From assembly GCA_049968515.1 (NCBI GenBank), contig JBMFQR010000018.1, positions 1 to 42,113 of the forward strand: a stretch of 42,113 bases of DNA, given 5' to 3'. Both the position numbers and the translations under genes were made by a program. Under the pieces are notes generated by a model. That model was not told the origin of the DNA, did no database searches, and worked only from the letters and a program-made list of their open reading frames with translations. Of this stretch, positions 1 through 8,335 are shown in pieces. Position 1 is the stretch's first letter; each line of letters opens with the position of its first letter. Source of the DNA: JAOACQ01 sp049968515. Its GTDB lineage: Bacteria; Spirochaetota; Brevinematia; Brevinematales; JAOACQ01.

Positions 1-102
1 ATGATAATAAAGTTACTGCATAATATTTTCCACTTTCTTTCTTGGAGAAACTATTCCACTATTGACTTGGAACGACAAAATCCCGAATAAACTTTATTAA
101 AA

Positions 103-132
103 TTAGATATAAAAAGGTTTATGTTATATAAT
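103..132 (+). promoter_or_regulatory. Possible promoter of the HU gene
   Basis: A perfect -10 hexamer TATAAT lies at 127-132, with a weak -35 (TTAGAT, 103-108) at 18-bp spacing. It is 31 bp ahead of the HU start codon, and a strong ribosome site AAGGAG follows at 151-156. Only the -10 box is convincing. Confidence 0.35.
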
Positions 133-162
133 AAACACAAAATTTTATAAAAGGAGTAGTCT

Positions 163-438
163 ATGACAAAGACAGATTTTATTGACCTTCTTGCTGCGAA
201 AACCGGCGAGACAAAAAAAAGAGCTGGAGAGCTTGTTGATACTTTTCTTTCTATCATTGAATCAGCTCTCGTAAAGGGAGAAACGGTGCAGTTTGTGGGA
301 TGGGGGACTTTTGAAGTCCAGAAGAAAGCCGAAAAGATGGGAAGAAACCCAAAGACAGGTGCCCCATTAAAGATTCCAGCAAAGAAAGTCGTAAAGTTCA
401 AGGTTGGAAAGAAGCTTGCTGAGAAAGTGAAAAAGTAA
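163..438 (+). CDS. hup: HU-family DNA-binding protein
   Basis: A 91-residue histone-like HU/IHF-family protein that bends and compacts DNA as a dimer in the nucleoid. The N-terminal helices (MTKTDFIDLLAAKTGETKK) and the signature GRNPKTG at residues 60-66, followed by the basic beta arm LKIPAKKVVKFK, are typical, and the length matches the family. The usual GFGTF is replaced by GWGTF at 46-50. The ATG at 163 is fixed by AAGGAG six bases upstream. The gene stands alone and ends in a strong hairpin facing the convergent cvpA-like gene. HU rather than IHF is the default because it is a single short copy; I cannot tell whether the genome has another. Confidence 0.96.
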   Translation: MTKTDFIDLLAAKTGETKKRAGELVDTFLSIIESALVKGETVQFVGWGTFEVQKKAEKMGRNPKTGAPLKIPAKKVVKFKVGKKLAEKVKK

Positions 439-456
439 TTTTCGCGGGTTGTTTAT

Positions 457-497
457 GGGGGTTATCCTGAATTTTCTGGATAACCCCCAGCGTTTTT
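457..497. terminator. Rho-independent terminator between convergent genes
   Basis: A perfect 11-bp stem, GGGGGTTATCC (457-467) with GGATAACCCCC (478-488), has a 10-base loop and is followed by a T run at 492-497. It lies 18 bp after the HU stop and just before the stop of the convergent CvpA-like gene. It probably serves HU chiefly, because the T run is on the plus strand. Confidence 0.8.
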
Positions 498-967
498 TAA
501 TGTTTGACAACAGGTAAGAATTTTATCAATTCGTTTAAGGTATTTTTTAAGAAAGGTGGTATGATAGATCTTTCATAGTCCGGAAAAAAGGAAAGTAGTT
601 TATACTTTTCTAATAGAATTAATATTATTCCAGTTATGACAGCTACCTGTAATATTCCTGTTATCCCGCCCAAGAAGGAGTCTATCCATCCAATATCAAG
701 GTCTTCAAGAAGCTCGGAAATGTATGAACCCAGATTTATGAGAATTATATAACATAAAGAAAAGATTATCACAAAGCTTATTATTGTATATATAAGAACC
801 GGTTTGAACTTGAAGAATTCAAAAATCAAGGCTGGAATTTTTATTCCAAGAAATATTCCAGAGGCTATTCCCAAAAGACTGAAAAACATGTAAATAATTC
901 CTTTGCTAAAACCCCAGATAAAACCAAGCACGAATAAGAATATGATTATCAGGTCCAGAAATTGCAT
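497..967 (-). CDS. CvpA-family inner membrane protein
   Basis: A 156-residue, very hydrophobic protein with four predicted membrane segments (about residues 4-20, 24-46, 58-80 and 100-122) and a short polar C-terminus. The opening (LDLIIIFLFVLGFIWGFSKG) and the D-x-x-x-G-G-x-x-G stretch (DSFLGGITGIL, about 95-105) match the CvpA family, named for colicin V production. Its cellular role is poorly defined; it has been tied to envelope homeostasis and biofilm traits. No clear ribosome site precedes the ATG at 967, so the start is less certain. The upstream side carries a long hairpin (979-1021). The family call rests on topology and these motifs only. Confidence 0.8.
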   Translation of the reverse strand: MQFLDLIIIFLFVLGFIWGFSKGIIYMFFSLLGIASGIFLGIKIPALIFEFFKFKPVLIYTIISFVIIFSLCYIILINLGSYISELLEDLDIGWIDSFLGGITGILQVAVITGIILILLEKYKLLSFFPDYERSIIPPFLKNTLNELIKFLPVVKH

Positions 968-978
968 AAAAAAGATTA

Positions 979-1021
979 ATATTGGATTCAGAACTTCCAG
1001 AAGTTAATTCTGAACCAATAT
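979..1021. repeat. Long imperfect hairpin upstream of the CvpA-like gene
   Basis: ATATTGGATTCAG (979-991) pairs with CTGAACCAATAT (1010-1021) with one bulged base. An inner arm, AACTT (992-996) with AAGTT (1001-1005), extends it. The structure lies in the divergent interval between cvpA (start 967) and the lipoprotein gene (start 1120). It has no T run, so a terminator is unlikely. It may be an operator-like palindrome, a leader structure or a small dispersed repeat. Confidence 0.6.
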
Positions 1022-1119
1022 CTTACCTCCAGATTAGATATCGACAAAAATCAAAAATCCTTGCATTTTTTTTCAGAAGTTTTTAAAATCTATTATTATT
1101 TCCGGTGGGGTTAGTTAAA

Positions 1120-1575
1120 ATGAAAAAGTTGAGTTTAAAACTTTCAATTTTTCTCATTATTAGTTTGCTTTTTGAACTTGCATGTACATGTGTGAAGAAA
1201 GAAGGGGTAAGTCAATCTTCATCTACAGGCTCAAAGGATGTCTCTAATATAACAAGTCTCATTACCATTCAAAAGGGAACGAAGTTAATACTCGATAGTC
1301 CTAAAAAGTTTGTTGAGCTCTGGATACTATATAATCTTGAACAGAAGAAATGGTTTGAAGAAATTTCTAAGAGCACAAACCTTTCCACAAATAATGAGGA
1401 AAGAGAGAATGAAATTGCGAACATTTTAGAAGAAAAGAAGAAAGAGTTTTACCAGAGCTTTGGAATTACTGAAAAAGACTTTGTAAACTATAGCATGAAC
1501 AATATGAAGAAGATCCAGGCTTTCCTTGATGAAAACCCGGAGTATAAAAAAGCCTACGAGAAATCAATCGAATAA
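1120..1575 (+). CDS. Small putative lipoprotein, function unknown
   Basis: A 151-residue protein beginning with a charged N-terminus and a hydrophobic stretch (KLSIFLIISLLFELA) that ends at Cys (LACTC). This fits a lipoprotein signal of the relaxed spirochaete type; the residue at -3 is Glu, so the lipobox is not canonical. The rest is polar: a Ser/Thr-rich linker, then a mostly helical acidic/lysine-rich domain with no motif I recognise. The ATG at 1120 is preferred over the in-frame GTG at 1105 because GGTGGGG at 1104-1110 works as its ribosome site and the hydrophobic segment then starts properly. It converges on the ABC ATPase gene with only three bases between stops. Confidence 0.7.
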   Translation: MKKLSLKLSIFLIISLLFELACTCVKKEGVSQSSSTGSKDVSNITSLITIQKGTKLILDSPKKFVELWILYNLEQKKWFEEISKSTNLSTNNEERENEIANILEEKKKEFYQSFGITEKDFVNYSMNNMKKIQAFLDENPEYKKAYEKSIE

Positions 1576-1578
1576 TAA

Positions 1579-2376
1579 TTACTCTTCAGAAAGTAATATT
1601 CTATCGGTATCAAGTTCTCCATGTCTCAGTTGATGGAATTTTTCCACAAGTTTTTCCACTGTTAGTTTCTTTTTATCCTCTCCAGAAATATCAAAGATTA
1701 TCTCTCCTCTGTCCATCATTATCAATCTATTTCCATAATTTATGGCCTGCGACATATTATGGCTTATCATAAGAGTTGTAAGTCTATACTCATTCACAAA
1801 TCTATCCGTTAGAGAGAGAACTATCGAGGCATTTTTTGGATCGAGTGCTGCTGTGTGTTCGTCAAGCAGCAGAAGTCTGGGTTTTGAAAGCACACACATT
1901 AGAAGAGAGAGTGCCTGTCTCTGACCTCCTGATAGCAGGGCAACAAGGTCTTTCATCCTATCTTCAAGTCCCAAATTCAACAATTTCAGTTTTTCCCTGA
2001 ACTCATTCCTTAAAGAAGAGTTTATACTTTTTTTTAGTCCTCTCGGACCTTTCTTGTATGCTAGTGTGAGATTTTCTTCAATGGTCATATTTGAAGCTGT
2101 GCCCAAAAGTGGATTCTGAAATATTCTTCCTATATATAATGCCCTCTTATACTCAGCTACATTGGTTACATTTTTTTCATTTATATAAATCTCTCCACTA
2201 TCAGGAAAAAGACTTCCCGAAATGATATTGAACAGAGTGGTCTTTCCAGCTCCATTTGAACCAATTATGGAGATGAAATCACCTTCTTTTATGGAAAGGT
2301 TTATGTTTTTCAATGCTATAATCTCGTCAGGTGTCCCTTTATGAAATGTTTTTGTAATGTTTTTTAATACTACCAT
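1579..2376 (-). CDS. ABC transporter ATP-binding protein (COG1101-like importer)
   Basis: A 265-residue ABC ATPase that powers the membrane protein encoded just upstream. Walker A GSNGAGKTT is at 39-47, the signature LSGGQRQ at 148-154, Walker B LLLLDE at 168-173, and the H-loop histidine follows in MISHNMSQA. The D-loop and DEHTAALDP resemble the ATPases of the tryptophan/tyrosine-type uptake family (COG1101 with COG4120 and COG2984). The start ATG overlaps the last seven bases of the permease gene, so the pair is translationally coupled. No periplasmic binding protein is encoded nearby, so the substrate cannot be named. Confidence 0.87.
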   Translation of the reverse strand: MVVLKNITKTFHKGTPDEIIALKNINLSIKEGDFISIIGSNGAGKTTLFNIISGSLFPDSGEIYINEKNVTNVAEYKRALYIGRIFQNPLLGTASNMTIEENLTLAYKKGPRGLKKSINSSLRNEFREKLKLLNLGLEDRMKDLVALLSGGQRQALSLLMCVLSKPRLLLLDEHTAALDPKNASIVLSLTDRFVNEYRLTTLMISHNMSQAINYGNRLIMMDRGEIIFDISGEDKKKLTVEKLVEKFHQLRHGELDTDRILLSEE

Positions 2377-3263
2377 TGTTCTTCTCTTTTCGTCTTTTTA
2401 ACTCTTGAAACTATTATCAGGATGATTATCAAAACTCCAGTTAAAAGCTTTAAGTCATTGGGGGTCATTTTTATAAGGTAGCCATAAAACCTTCCAAAAT
2501 ACATTACAGTTTTGTAAAAAAATGAACCTAAAATTGCAGAAGAAGTCATCAGAAAGACATTTTTTCTTGAGAAGATAAAAAATTCCCCAATCATTACAGA
2601 AGCAAGTCCAGAAATTATTATTCCCTGTCCCATACCAACATCAGAAAACCCCTGATACTGGGCTGCAATACCGCCAGACAAAGCCACAAGCCCATTTGAA
2701 AGTGCAATGCCAATTAGCTTTAATGTCTCAGGGTTTATCCCGAGTTGAATTACAAACCTTTCATTTGAACCGAGTGCCCTCAGACTGAGGCCAAGATCGG
2801 TAACAAAAAAAATGTCAAGCAAAAGTTTTATTATCAAAACAAACAAAACTAAAAATATAAGAGTTGAAAATTCATAACCTACATAACCCTTGAATTTCTC
2901 TCCGATTATCGAAAAAACAGTATTAACCTTCAAAAGAGAGACATTTGCCCTATCTCCAATTATTCTAATATTGATTGAGTAAAGCATTGTCATTGTAAGG
3001 ATACCAGCCAGAAGTCCAGGAACTCTCAGCCTGTTGTGAATAAGTGCCGTAACCATACCAGCCAGCCCACCAGCAAGAAATGAAAAAAACATTGCCAAAA
3101 AAGGGTTAATCCCTCCCAGCAGAAACCTTGCTACAATACAGGCTCCAAGGGGAAAAGTGCCATCGACTGTAAGATCCGGAAAATCAAGAAAGCGAAAGGT
3201 AAAATAAACACCAAGAACCATAAGGCTGTAGATAAGACCTTCGAAAAGAATTCCTTCAAGCAT
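2370..3263 (-). CDS. ABC transporter permease (COG4120-like)
   Basis: A 297-residue polytopic membrane protein with about eight hydrophobic segments. It belongs to the branched-chain amino acid/sugar permease fold (BPD_transp_2). The N-terminal segment FRFLDFPDLTVDGTFPLGA and the later GxxxGFSDVGMGQGIIISGLA are characteristic of permeases that work with COG1101 ATPases and COG2984 binding lipoproteins, in systems implicated in aromatic amino acid uptake. It is first in a two-gene unit with the ATPase. The usual third gene, for the substrate-binding protein, is not adjacent: upstream lie tRNA-Gly and obgE. Substrate is therefore inference only. Confidence 0.83.
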   Translation of the reverse strand: MLEGILFEGLIYSLMVLGVYFTFRFLDFPDLTVDGTFPLGACIVARFLLGGINPFLAMFFSFLAGGLAGMVTALIHNRLRVPGLLAGILTMTMLYSINIRIIGDRANVSLLKVNTVFSIIGEKFKGYVGYEFSTLIFLVLFVLIIKLLLDIFFVTDLGLSLRALGSNERFVIQLGINPETLKLIGIALSNGLVALSGGIAAQYQGFSDVGMGQGIIISGLASVMIGEFFIFSRKNVFLMTSSAILGSFFYKTVMYFGRFYGYLIKMTPNDLKLLTGVLIIILIIVSRVKKTKREEQW

Positions 3264-3284
3264 TATTCAACACTCGGGTAAGAT

Positions 3285-3356
3285 AGCGGGCGATGGGAGT
3301 TGAACCCACGACATCCAGCTTGGGAAGCTGACGTTCTACCGCTGAACTACGCCCGC
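3285..3356 (-). tRNA. tRNA-Gly (anticodon CCC)
   Basis: On the minus strand the acceptor stem GCGGGCG/CGCCCGC closes a full cloverleaf: a D-arm with AGCGGTAGA, an anticodon stem TCAGC/GCTGG with loop TTCCCAA (anticodon CCC), and a T-arm GTGGG TTCAACT CCCAT. The discriminator base is U, usual for bacterial glycine tRNAs. The CCA end is not encoded. It lies between the ABC permease and obgE on the same strand. Confidence 0.95.
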
Positions 3357-3373
3357 AATAAATTTTTTATATT

Positions 3374-4396
3374 TTAAGACATTGGTTTTAAAAAATCAAG
3401 TTTTTCTTGCTCGAGAAACTTTCTGTATATTGCGGTTTTTAACTCTTTCAAACCTTCTCCAGTAAGTGCAGATATGAGATGGGTGTCTTTTGAAATTTTT
3501 AAAAAATCACCCTTTACTTTTTCAAGCTCTTCTTTTTGATATATCAAGTCTATCTTGTTGAGTGCTATCAGAAATTCCCTGTTGTATAAGGTTTCTGAGT
3601 AATTCTTTAGTTCTTCCTTTAGAATTTTTAATTTTTCTTCAGGCTTGTCTGTTATATCAAGCACAAAAAGAATTATTTTTGTTCTTTCGATATGTTTTAA
3701 AAACTCAAGTCCCAATCCTCTTCCCTCATGAGCCTTTTCAATAATACCGGGTATGTCAGCAATAAGAATACTTGTGAATGAATCATCTACAGTCATAACT
3801 CCAAGATTGGGCTGAAGAGTTGTAAAGGGATAATCTGCCACTTTTGGCCTTGCATTGGTAATTTTAGAAATCAGTGTGGATTTACCAGCATTTGGGTAAC
3901 CCACCAGCCCCACATGTGCAATCATTTTCAGTTCTAAAAGAAGCTCCTTCTCTTCACCCGGTAAACCTTTCTGTGCATAGCGTGGCGCCTGATTTGAAGG
4001 GTTTTTGAAGTAGGCATTGCCTTTGCCCCCCTTACCTCCTTTTGCAATGATTATAAACTCTTTATCTTCTACAAGATCAGCTTCCTTCTTCATTGTGTTT
4101 TTCTCATATACAATTGTACCTGGCGGAACCTCTATAATTGTATCTTCTCCATTGGCACCATGTTTTAAAGCCCCCATACCATCTCCGCCATTCTTTGCCC
4201 TGAATTTCTGGTTGTTGTGAATGTGAGAAAGTGTCCTTAAATGTGGATTTACCCTTATGATTATATTTCCACCATCACCACCATCACCACCATCCGGTCC
4301 ACCTTTTGGAATATACTTTTCCCTGCGGAAGCTTACCGCTCCTCTGCCTCCATTACCAGCCTTAACGTAAATAGAAACCTCATCTTTAAAAATCAA
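3374..4396 (-). CDS. obg: GTPase ObgE/CgtA
   Basis: A 340-residue Obg-family GTPase involved in late assembly of the 50S ribosomal subunit and in stress signalling. The glycine-rich Obg fold fills about residues 1-158 (GGPDGGDGGDGG near 32-43). The G domain follows, with P-loop GYPNAGKST at 166-174, switch/G3 DIPG and G4 NKID. There is no extended C-terminal domain. The start is TTG at 4396: AAGGAG sits six bases upstream, and MIFKDEVSIYVKAGNGG is the normal Obg N-terminus. The gene lies just upstream of tRNA-Gly on the same strand and may be cotranscribed with it. Confidence 0.96.
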   Translation of the reverse strand: MIFKDEVSIYVKAGNGGRGAVSFRREKYIPKGGPDGGDGGDGGNIIIRVNPHLRTLSHIHNNQKFRAKNGGDGMGALKHGANGEDTIIEVPPGTIVYEKNTMKKEADLVEDKEFIIIAKGGKGGKGNAYFKNPSNQAPRYAQKGLPGEEKELLLELKMIAHVGLVGYPNAGKSTLISKITNARPKVADYPFTTLQPNLGVMTVDDSFTSILIADIPGIIEKAHEGRGLGLEFLKHIERTKIILFVLDITDKPEEKLKILKEELKNYSETLYNREFLIALNKIDLIYQKEELEKVKGDFLKISKDTHLISALTGEGLKELKTAIYRKFLEQEKLDFLKPMS

Positions 4397-4644
4397 TCCT
4401 TTCTCCTTGTATTGTTCTTCATTTCCAGAAGCTTGTGCAAACTGCTAAAAACTTTAAAATTATAACTCAATTTGCCAGAATTTTCAGCTTTTTAGTTGAG
4501 ATAATGCAATGAGGTGTTTTACTATCTAAAATTGTTTGTACCTTATCATTTCTGGAATTATCAGCAGATATAAGCTATAATAATATTTAGTTATGGTACA
4601 GCAAGACAACGTAATGCCAAAAAATTGTCAGTAAAGAGAAACCT

Positions 4645-6453
4645 ATGAGTTACAGAAAATTTATCAGAAATTTTTCCATAATTGCACACATTGACCATGG
4701 TAAATCAACTCTTGCCGATAGAATTCTTGAACTTACAAATACAGTTGACAGATCAAAAATGTCGGAACAACTCCTTGATTCAATGGATGTCGAAAAAGAA
4801 CATGGTATTACTGTAAAGGCCCACACTGTGTCGGTTTTCTACAAAGCAAGAGATGGAAATCAATATATTCTCAACCTGATAGATACACCCGGACATGTAG
4901 ACTTTACCTATGAAGTTTCGAGAAGTCTGGGAGCATGCGAGGGAGCAATTCTTCTTATTGACGCAACTCAGGGGGTACAAGCACAAACTCTTTCAAATTT
5001 TTATCTTGCTCTCGAGCAGAATCTTGAAATAATTCCTGTAATCAACAAAGTAGACCTGCCAGGTGCACACATAGATATGGTTAAGGAGCAAATAGAAAAA
5101 GACCTTGGGCTTAATCCCCAAGAAGCAATACTCATAAGTGCAAAGACTGGTCTTAATTGTAAAGAGGTGCTTGAAGCTATAGTAAACAAGGTGCCATTTC
5201 CCGACGGGGATGAAAATTCTCCACTAAAAAGCCTTGTATTCGATTCCTACTATGATGTATACAGGGGTGTCGTAGTAAAGGTCAGGGTTTATGAGGGATC
5301 TATTAAAGCCGGTGACAGAATAAAATTTATGGCAGGCGAAAAAGAATATACAGTTGAAGAGGTTGGTTTTTTACAGCTCAAGTTGTTGAAAAGGGATGAA
5401 TTAAAAGCTGGTGAGGTTGGATACATCATTGCAAATATAAAAAGTGTTTCAGAATTTGGTGTTGGAGATACAATAACACTCTGTGAAAACCCGGCGGACA
5501 AACCACTTCCCGGCTATAAGCCCCCAAAGCAGTATGTTTTTGCAGGAATTTTTCCGGTGAATTCAGACGACTTTGGCGACCTGTATGAAGCATTACAGAA
5601 ATTAAAGCTTAATGATGCTTCTCTTTCCTTTGAGAAATGGAATTCCGGTGCACTCGGAATGGGTTTTAAATGTGGATTTTTAGGTCTTCTCCACCTTCAG
5701 ATAATTCAGGAAAGACTTGAAAAGGAGTTTGATTTAAACATAATTACAACTGTACCATCGGTTGAGTACAGGATAAAAAAGACAAATGGAGAGGTAATTT
5801 ACATAGAAAATGCCACAGAGGTACCTGATCAATCAGAAATTGAAATAATTGAAGAGCCTTTTGTCAATGCAAGAATCATTTTGCCCAATGAGTTTCTCGG
5901 CACAATGCTTCAACTTATTCAGGACAGAAGAGGCATCCAAAAAAACATTATCTATCTTGATTCTACAAGGGTTGAGATTGTTTGTGAACTGCCACTTTCT
6001 GAAATAATCTATGATTTTTATGACAAGTTAAAAAGCATTTCGAGAGGTTATGCATCATTTGATTATGAATTCAAGGATTACAGGCCGGGAGATATTGTAA
6101 AGCTTGATATTCTTGTCAATGGAGAGGTTGTTGATGCATTGTCTCATATGGTACATAAAGACAGGGCATATCAGCGAGGTAGAAGTGTATGTGTCAAGCT
6201 AAGAGAATTAATTCCGCAGCATCTATTCCAGATTCCAATTCAGGCTGCAGTTGGTGGAAAGATAATAGCGCGGGAAACAATCAAGGCCTTAAGAAAGGAC
6301 GTTCTTGCAAAATGTTATGGAGGAGATATTACTAGGAAGAGAAAGCTACTTGAAAAGCAGAAAGAAGGTAAAAAGAGAATGAAAGCCATTGGAAGTGTTG
6401 ATATTCCACAGGAAGCCTTTATAGAGGTATTAAAAGGGGATATGGATGAATAG
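4645..6453 (+). CDS. lepA: Elongation factor 4 (LepA)
   Basis: A 602-residue translational GTPase that acts on the ribosome and affects initiation and back-translocation. P-loop AHIDHGKST is at 14-22, then IDTPGHVDF (G3), NKVDLP (G4) and ISAKTG (G5). The LepA-specific C-terminal domain ends in GSVDIPQEAFIEVLK. The length is exactly typical. The ATG start follows a modest ribosome site (AAAGAG). A TATAAT lies at 4576-4581 upstream without a good -35. The gene overlaps maf by eight bases, so the two are coupled. Confidence 0.98.
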   Translation: MSYRKFIRNFSIIAHIDHGKSTLADRILELTNTVDRSKMSEQLLDSMDVEKEHGITVKAHTVSVFYKARDGNQYILNLIDTPGHVDFTYEVSRSLGACEGAILLIDATQGVQAQTLSNFYLALEQNLEIIPVINKVDLPGAHIDMVKEQIEKDLGLNPQEAILISAKTGLNCKEVLEAIVNKVPFPDGDENSPLKSLVFDSYYDVYRGVVVKVRVYEGSIKAGDRIKFMAGEKEYTVEEVGFLQLKLLKRDELKAGEVGYIIANIKSVSEFGVGDTITLCENPADKPLPGYKPPKQYVFAGIFPVNSDDFGDLYEALQKLKLNDASLSFEKWNSGALGMGFKCGFLGLLHLQIIQERLEKEFDLNIITTVPSVEYRIKKTNGEVIYIENATEVPDQSEIEIIEEPFVNARIILPNEFLGTMLQLIQDRRGIQKNIIYLDSTRVEIVCELPLSEIIYDFYDKLKSISRGYASFDYEFKDYRPGDIVKLDILVNGEVVDALSHMVHKDRAYQRGRSVCVKLRELIPQHLFQIPIQAAVGGKIIARETIKALRKDVLAKCYGGDITRKRKLLEKQKEGKKRMKAIGSVDIPQEAFIEVLKGDMDE

Positions 6454-7051
6454 GATAATACTTGCAAGTCAATCTGTTGGCAGAAAGATGTTATTTGAAG
6501 AATATTTCAGGGAATTTATTATTTATCCCTCCAATATTGATGAAGAAATTGAAGCCTCCAATCCCGCAAGACTTGTTGTGGAATTGTCTATAAAAAAAGC
6601 AGAGCATGTTTCAAATATTTTTTTAGACGACTTTGTGTTTGGTTTTGATACTGTTGTAGTCTGTAAGGGAAGAATAATTGGCAAACCATCCACCAGAGAA
6701 GAATCAATTGAGTATTTAAAATTTCTTTCAGGTAAAATTCAATCTGTCTACAGCGGATATTGCATAATTAACCTCCATAAAAAGATTAAAAAGTATGGCT
6801 ACTCAAAAACATTGCTAATGTTTTCAAAGTTATCTGATGAATGGATAGAAAATTATATTTCAAATAATGCTACTAATCTATTTGCGGGTGGATATGCAAT
6901 TCAGGAAAATGATAAGTTTATAAAAATAATATATGGAGATAGAGACACAATAATAGGTGCTCCTATGAAAAAAATCTTAAAAATTCTTGGAGCGATGGAT
7001 AAGGACCTTTTTAGAAATGAAAGTTTGTATAATCTGAGAAAAAATTTTTAA
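6446..7051 (+). CDS. maf: Maf-family nucleotide pyrophosphatase
   Basis: A 201-residue Maf/Ham1-fold protein. Maf enzymes hydrolyse non-canonical or specific nucleoside triphosphates (dTTP/UTP or 7-methyl-GTP) to monophosphates as house cleaning. The N-terminal IILASQSVGRKML is the Maf SxSxxR motif with the usual Pro-Arg-Arg changed to Val-Gly-Arg. GFDTVV (about residues 68-73) holds the catalytic Asp and is followed by IGKPST. The sequence is divergent, so substrate class is not assigned. The start codon lies within the end of lepA. The 200 bp after it are strongly A+T rich with no further gene visible. Confidence 0.85.
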   Translation: MNRIILASQSVGRKMLFEEYFREFIIYPSNIDEEIEASNPARLVVELSIKKAEHVSNIFLDDFVFGFDTVVVCKGRIIGKPSTREESIEYLKFLSGKIQSVYSGYCIINLHKKIKKYGYSKTLLMFSKLSDEWIENYISNNATNLFAGGYAIQENDKFIKIIYGDRDTIIGAPMKKILKILGAMDKDLFRNESLYNLRKNF

Positions 7052-7202
7052 AAAAATTAAAATTTACTGGACAAATTTTTACAAAGCTATTAGAATAAAA
7101 AAAATAAAAAAAATAATTGAAAAATTTTAAACTTTCAGCTTTTCAAATCCGATTATATTTCTGGTTGGTTTGCAAACTTCCTGATCAGAATATCGGAATA
7201 TT

Positions 7203-7230
7203 TTGAAAAGGCTTTAGTCTTTTAGATAAT
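7203..7230 (+). promoter_or_regulatory. Probable promoter of the FlaA-like gene
   Basis: TTGAAA (7203-7208) and GATAAT (7225-7230) are spaced by 16 bp, ending 21 bp before the start codon. The ribosome site AAAGGAG lies between. It looks like a housekeeping sigma-70-type promoter; no sigma-28-type GCCGATAA box is seen. Confidence 0.45.
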
Positions 7231-7251
7231 TTCTTATAAAGGAGTGGATAT

Positions 7252-8235
7252 ATGAAGAAAGGAGTTGTGGCAATTTTAAGTTTTTTGGTAATTTTTAGCT
7301 CTGTTTCTTTTTCTGCAGTAAAGAAAATGCTTATTGATTTTCCTGTGTATGAAAAGAATATTGCAACAGTTGTGGAAAAAGATCAGGCAATCAGGCAGAA
7401 GGTACTGGAAAAGGATAAGAGCTATGACCTTACACAGTATGGTTTTCCAGAGGTGAAGTTTACAGCTGATGACTGGAAGATTGAGAACTGGAAGATTATT
7501 CTTGCTTCTTCTGCAAGTACAACAAAAAACAATGTGCTTTCTTACACAAAGAAGACCACAAGTAAGAGATTTGGAGAGGTTCTCGGGGCAAGGATTCATT
7601 TTATCGAGGGTAGATTCCTTTCATGGGCAATGATAAGACCACCGTTTGATTTCTTCCCTTATTATGACGACGGTAGCGATGTTAACAGAGGAGATTCTGG
7701 TGAAGAGAACAGCCTCGTTATGGGTATTCTTATGAATGTGGGACAGATCAAGTCAATTTCAAGCTGGGTTTACGGTTTAAACTACCAGATGCAGGTTGTG
7801 GTAAGATTGAGAGACAGAGATGATATGGTTCAGGATTATTTTATGGGCTCTGTATATTATGATGGATGGAGGAAGCTTGTATGGACAAATCCAGAATATA
7901 CAGACAGCGTTCAGGATAGAGTATTAAGAAGAATTCCTCTTTATCCGAAGAGCTATCCTTTTGTAGCTTTTGATTCTTACATTGTTTTAAAGCCAGAAAC
8001 AGAAATGGGTGGAGATTTTGTAATATACTTTAAGGATGTTGAGGTTGAGTATGACAGAGCTATAATAAGAGAAGAGCTTGACATAGATGATGAAAGCGTA
8101 TGGAACATCCTTTCCAAGGAAAGGATCCAAAGAAGAATAAGAGATTTAAGAACTATAGGTGAGAAACTGTATCTCTACAAACAGGAAGAAGCAAGACAGA
8201 AGGCTGCTGCTACTGAAGCTGGGGTAGGCAAGTAG
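7252..8235 (+). CDS. flaA: FlaA-like flagellar filament outer-layer (sheath) protein
   Basis: A 327-residue exported protein resembling the spirochaete FlaA family, which sheaths the periplasmic flagellar filament. A signal peptide covers about residues 1-22 (hydrophobic core VVAILSFLVIFSSVSF). Family features include the VLGARIHFIEGRFLSWAMI core, followed by RPPF, then VYGLNYQM, YYDGWRKLVWTNP, IPLYPKSYPFVAFDSYIV and GGDFVIYFKDVEVEYDRA near the C-terminus. A short acidic insertion (YYDDGSDVNRGDSGE) lies where other FlaA proteins have a brief loop. The C-terminal tail is charged and Ala-rich. It is monocistronic, with its own promoter and a 14-bp terminator. It is the main taxonomic clue in the window. 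Recognition is from memory of the family, without alignment. Confidence 0.85.
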   Translation: MKKGVVAILSFLVIFSSVSFSAVKKMLIDFPVYEKNIATVVEKDQAIRQKVLEKDKSYDLTQYGFPEVKFTADDWKIENWKIILASSASTTKNNVLSYTKKTTSKRFGEVLGARIHFIEGRFLSWAMIRPPFDFFPYYDDGSDVNRGDSGEENSLVMGILMNVGQIKSISSWVYGLNYQMQVVVRLRDRDDMVQDYFMGSVYYDGWRKLVWTNPEYTDSVQDRVLRRIPLYPKSYPFVAFDSYIVLKPETEMGGDFVIYFKDVEVEYDRAIIREELDIDDESVWNILSKERIQRRIRDLRTIGEKLYLYKQEEARQKAAATEAGVGK

Positions 8236-8272
8236 TTTCCTTACTTATTGAAACGGAGCTTTCTTATATAGA

Positions 8273-8315
8273 GAAGAGTTATCAGGAAAACCTGATAACT
8301 CTTCCTCATTTTTAA
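8273..8315 (+). terminator. Rho-independent terminator after the FlaA-like gene
   Basis: A perfect 14-bp stem, GAAGAGTTATCAGG (8273-8286) with CCTGATAACTCTTC (8291-8304), carries an AAAA loop and is followed by CTCATTTTT. It separates the FlaA-like gene from the flippase that starts 21 bases later. Confidence 0.88.
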
Positions 8316-8335
8316 ACCTTATTCTGGAGTTTTTT

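Noticed and set aside
51..401. 116-codon frame opposite the HU gene
   Set aside because: It lies antisense to a well-supported gene, has no ribosome site and no recognisable motif.
7052..7251. Small gene or RNA between maf and the FlaA-like gene
   Set aside because: Only A+T-rich sequence and a promoter are visible; no start with a ribosome site or stable fold was found.
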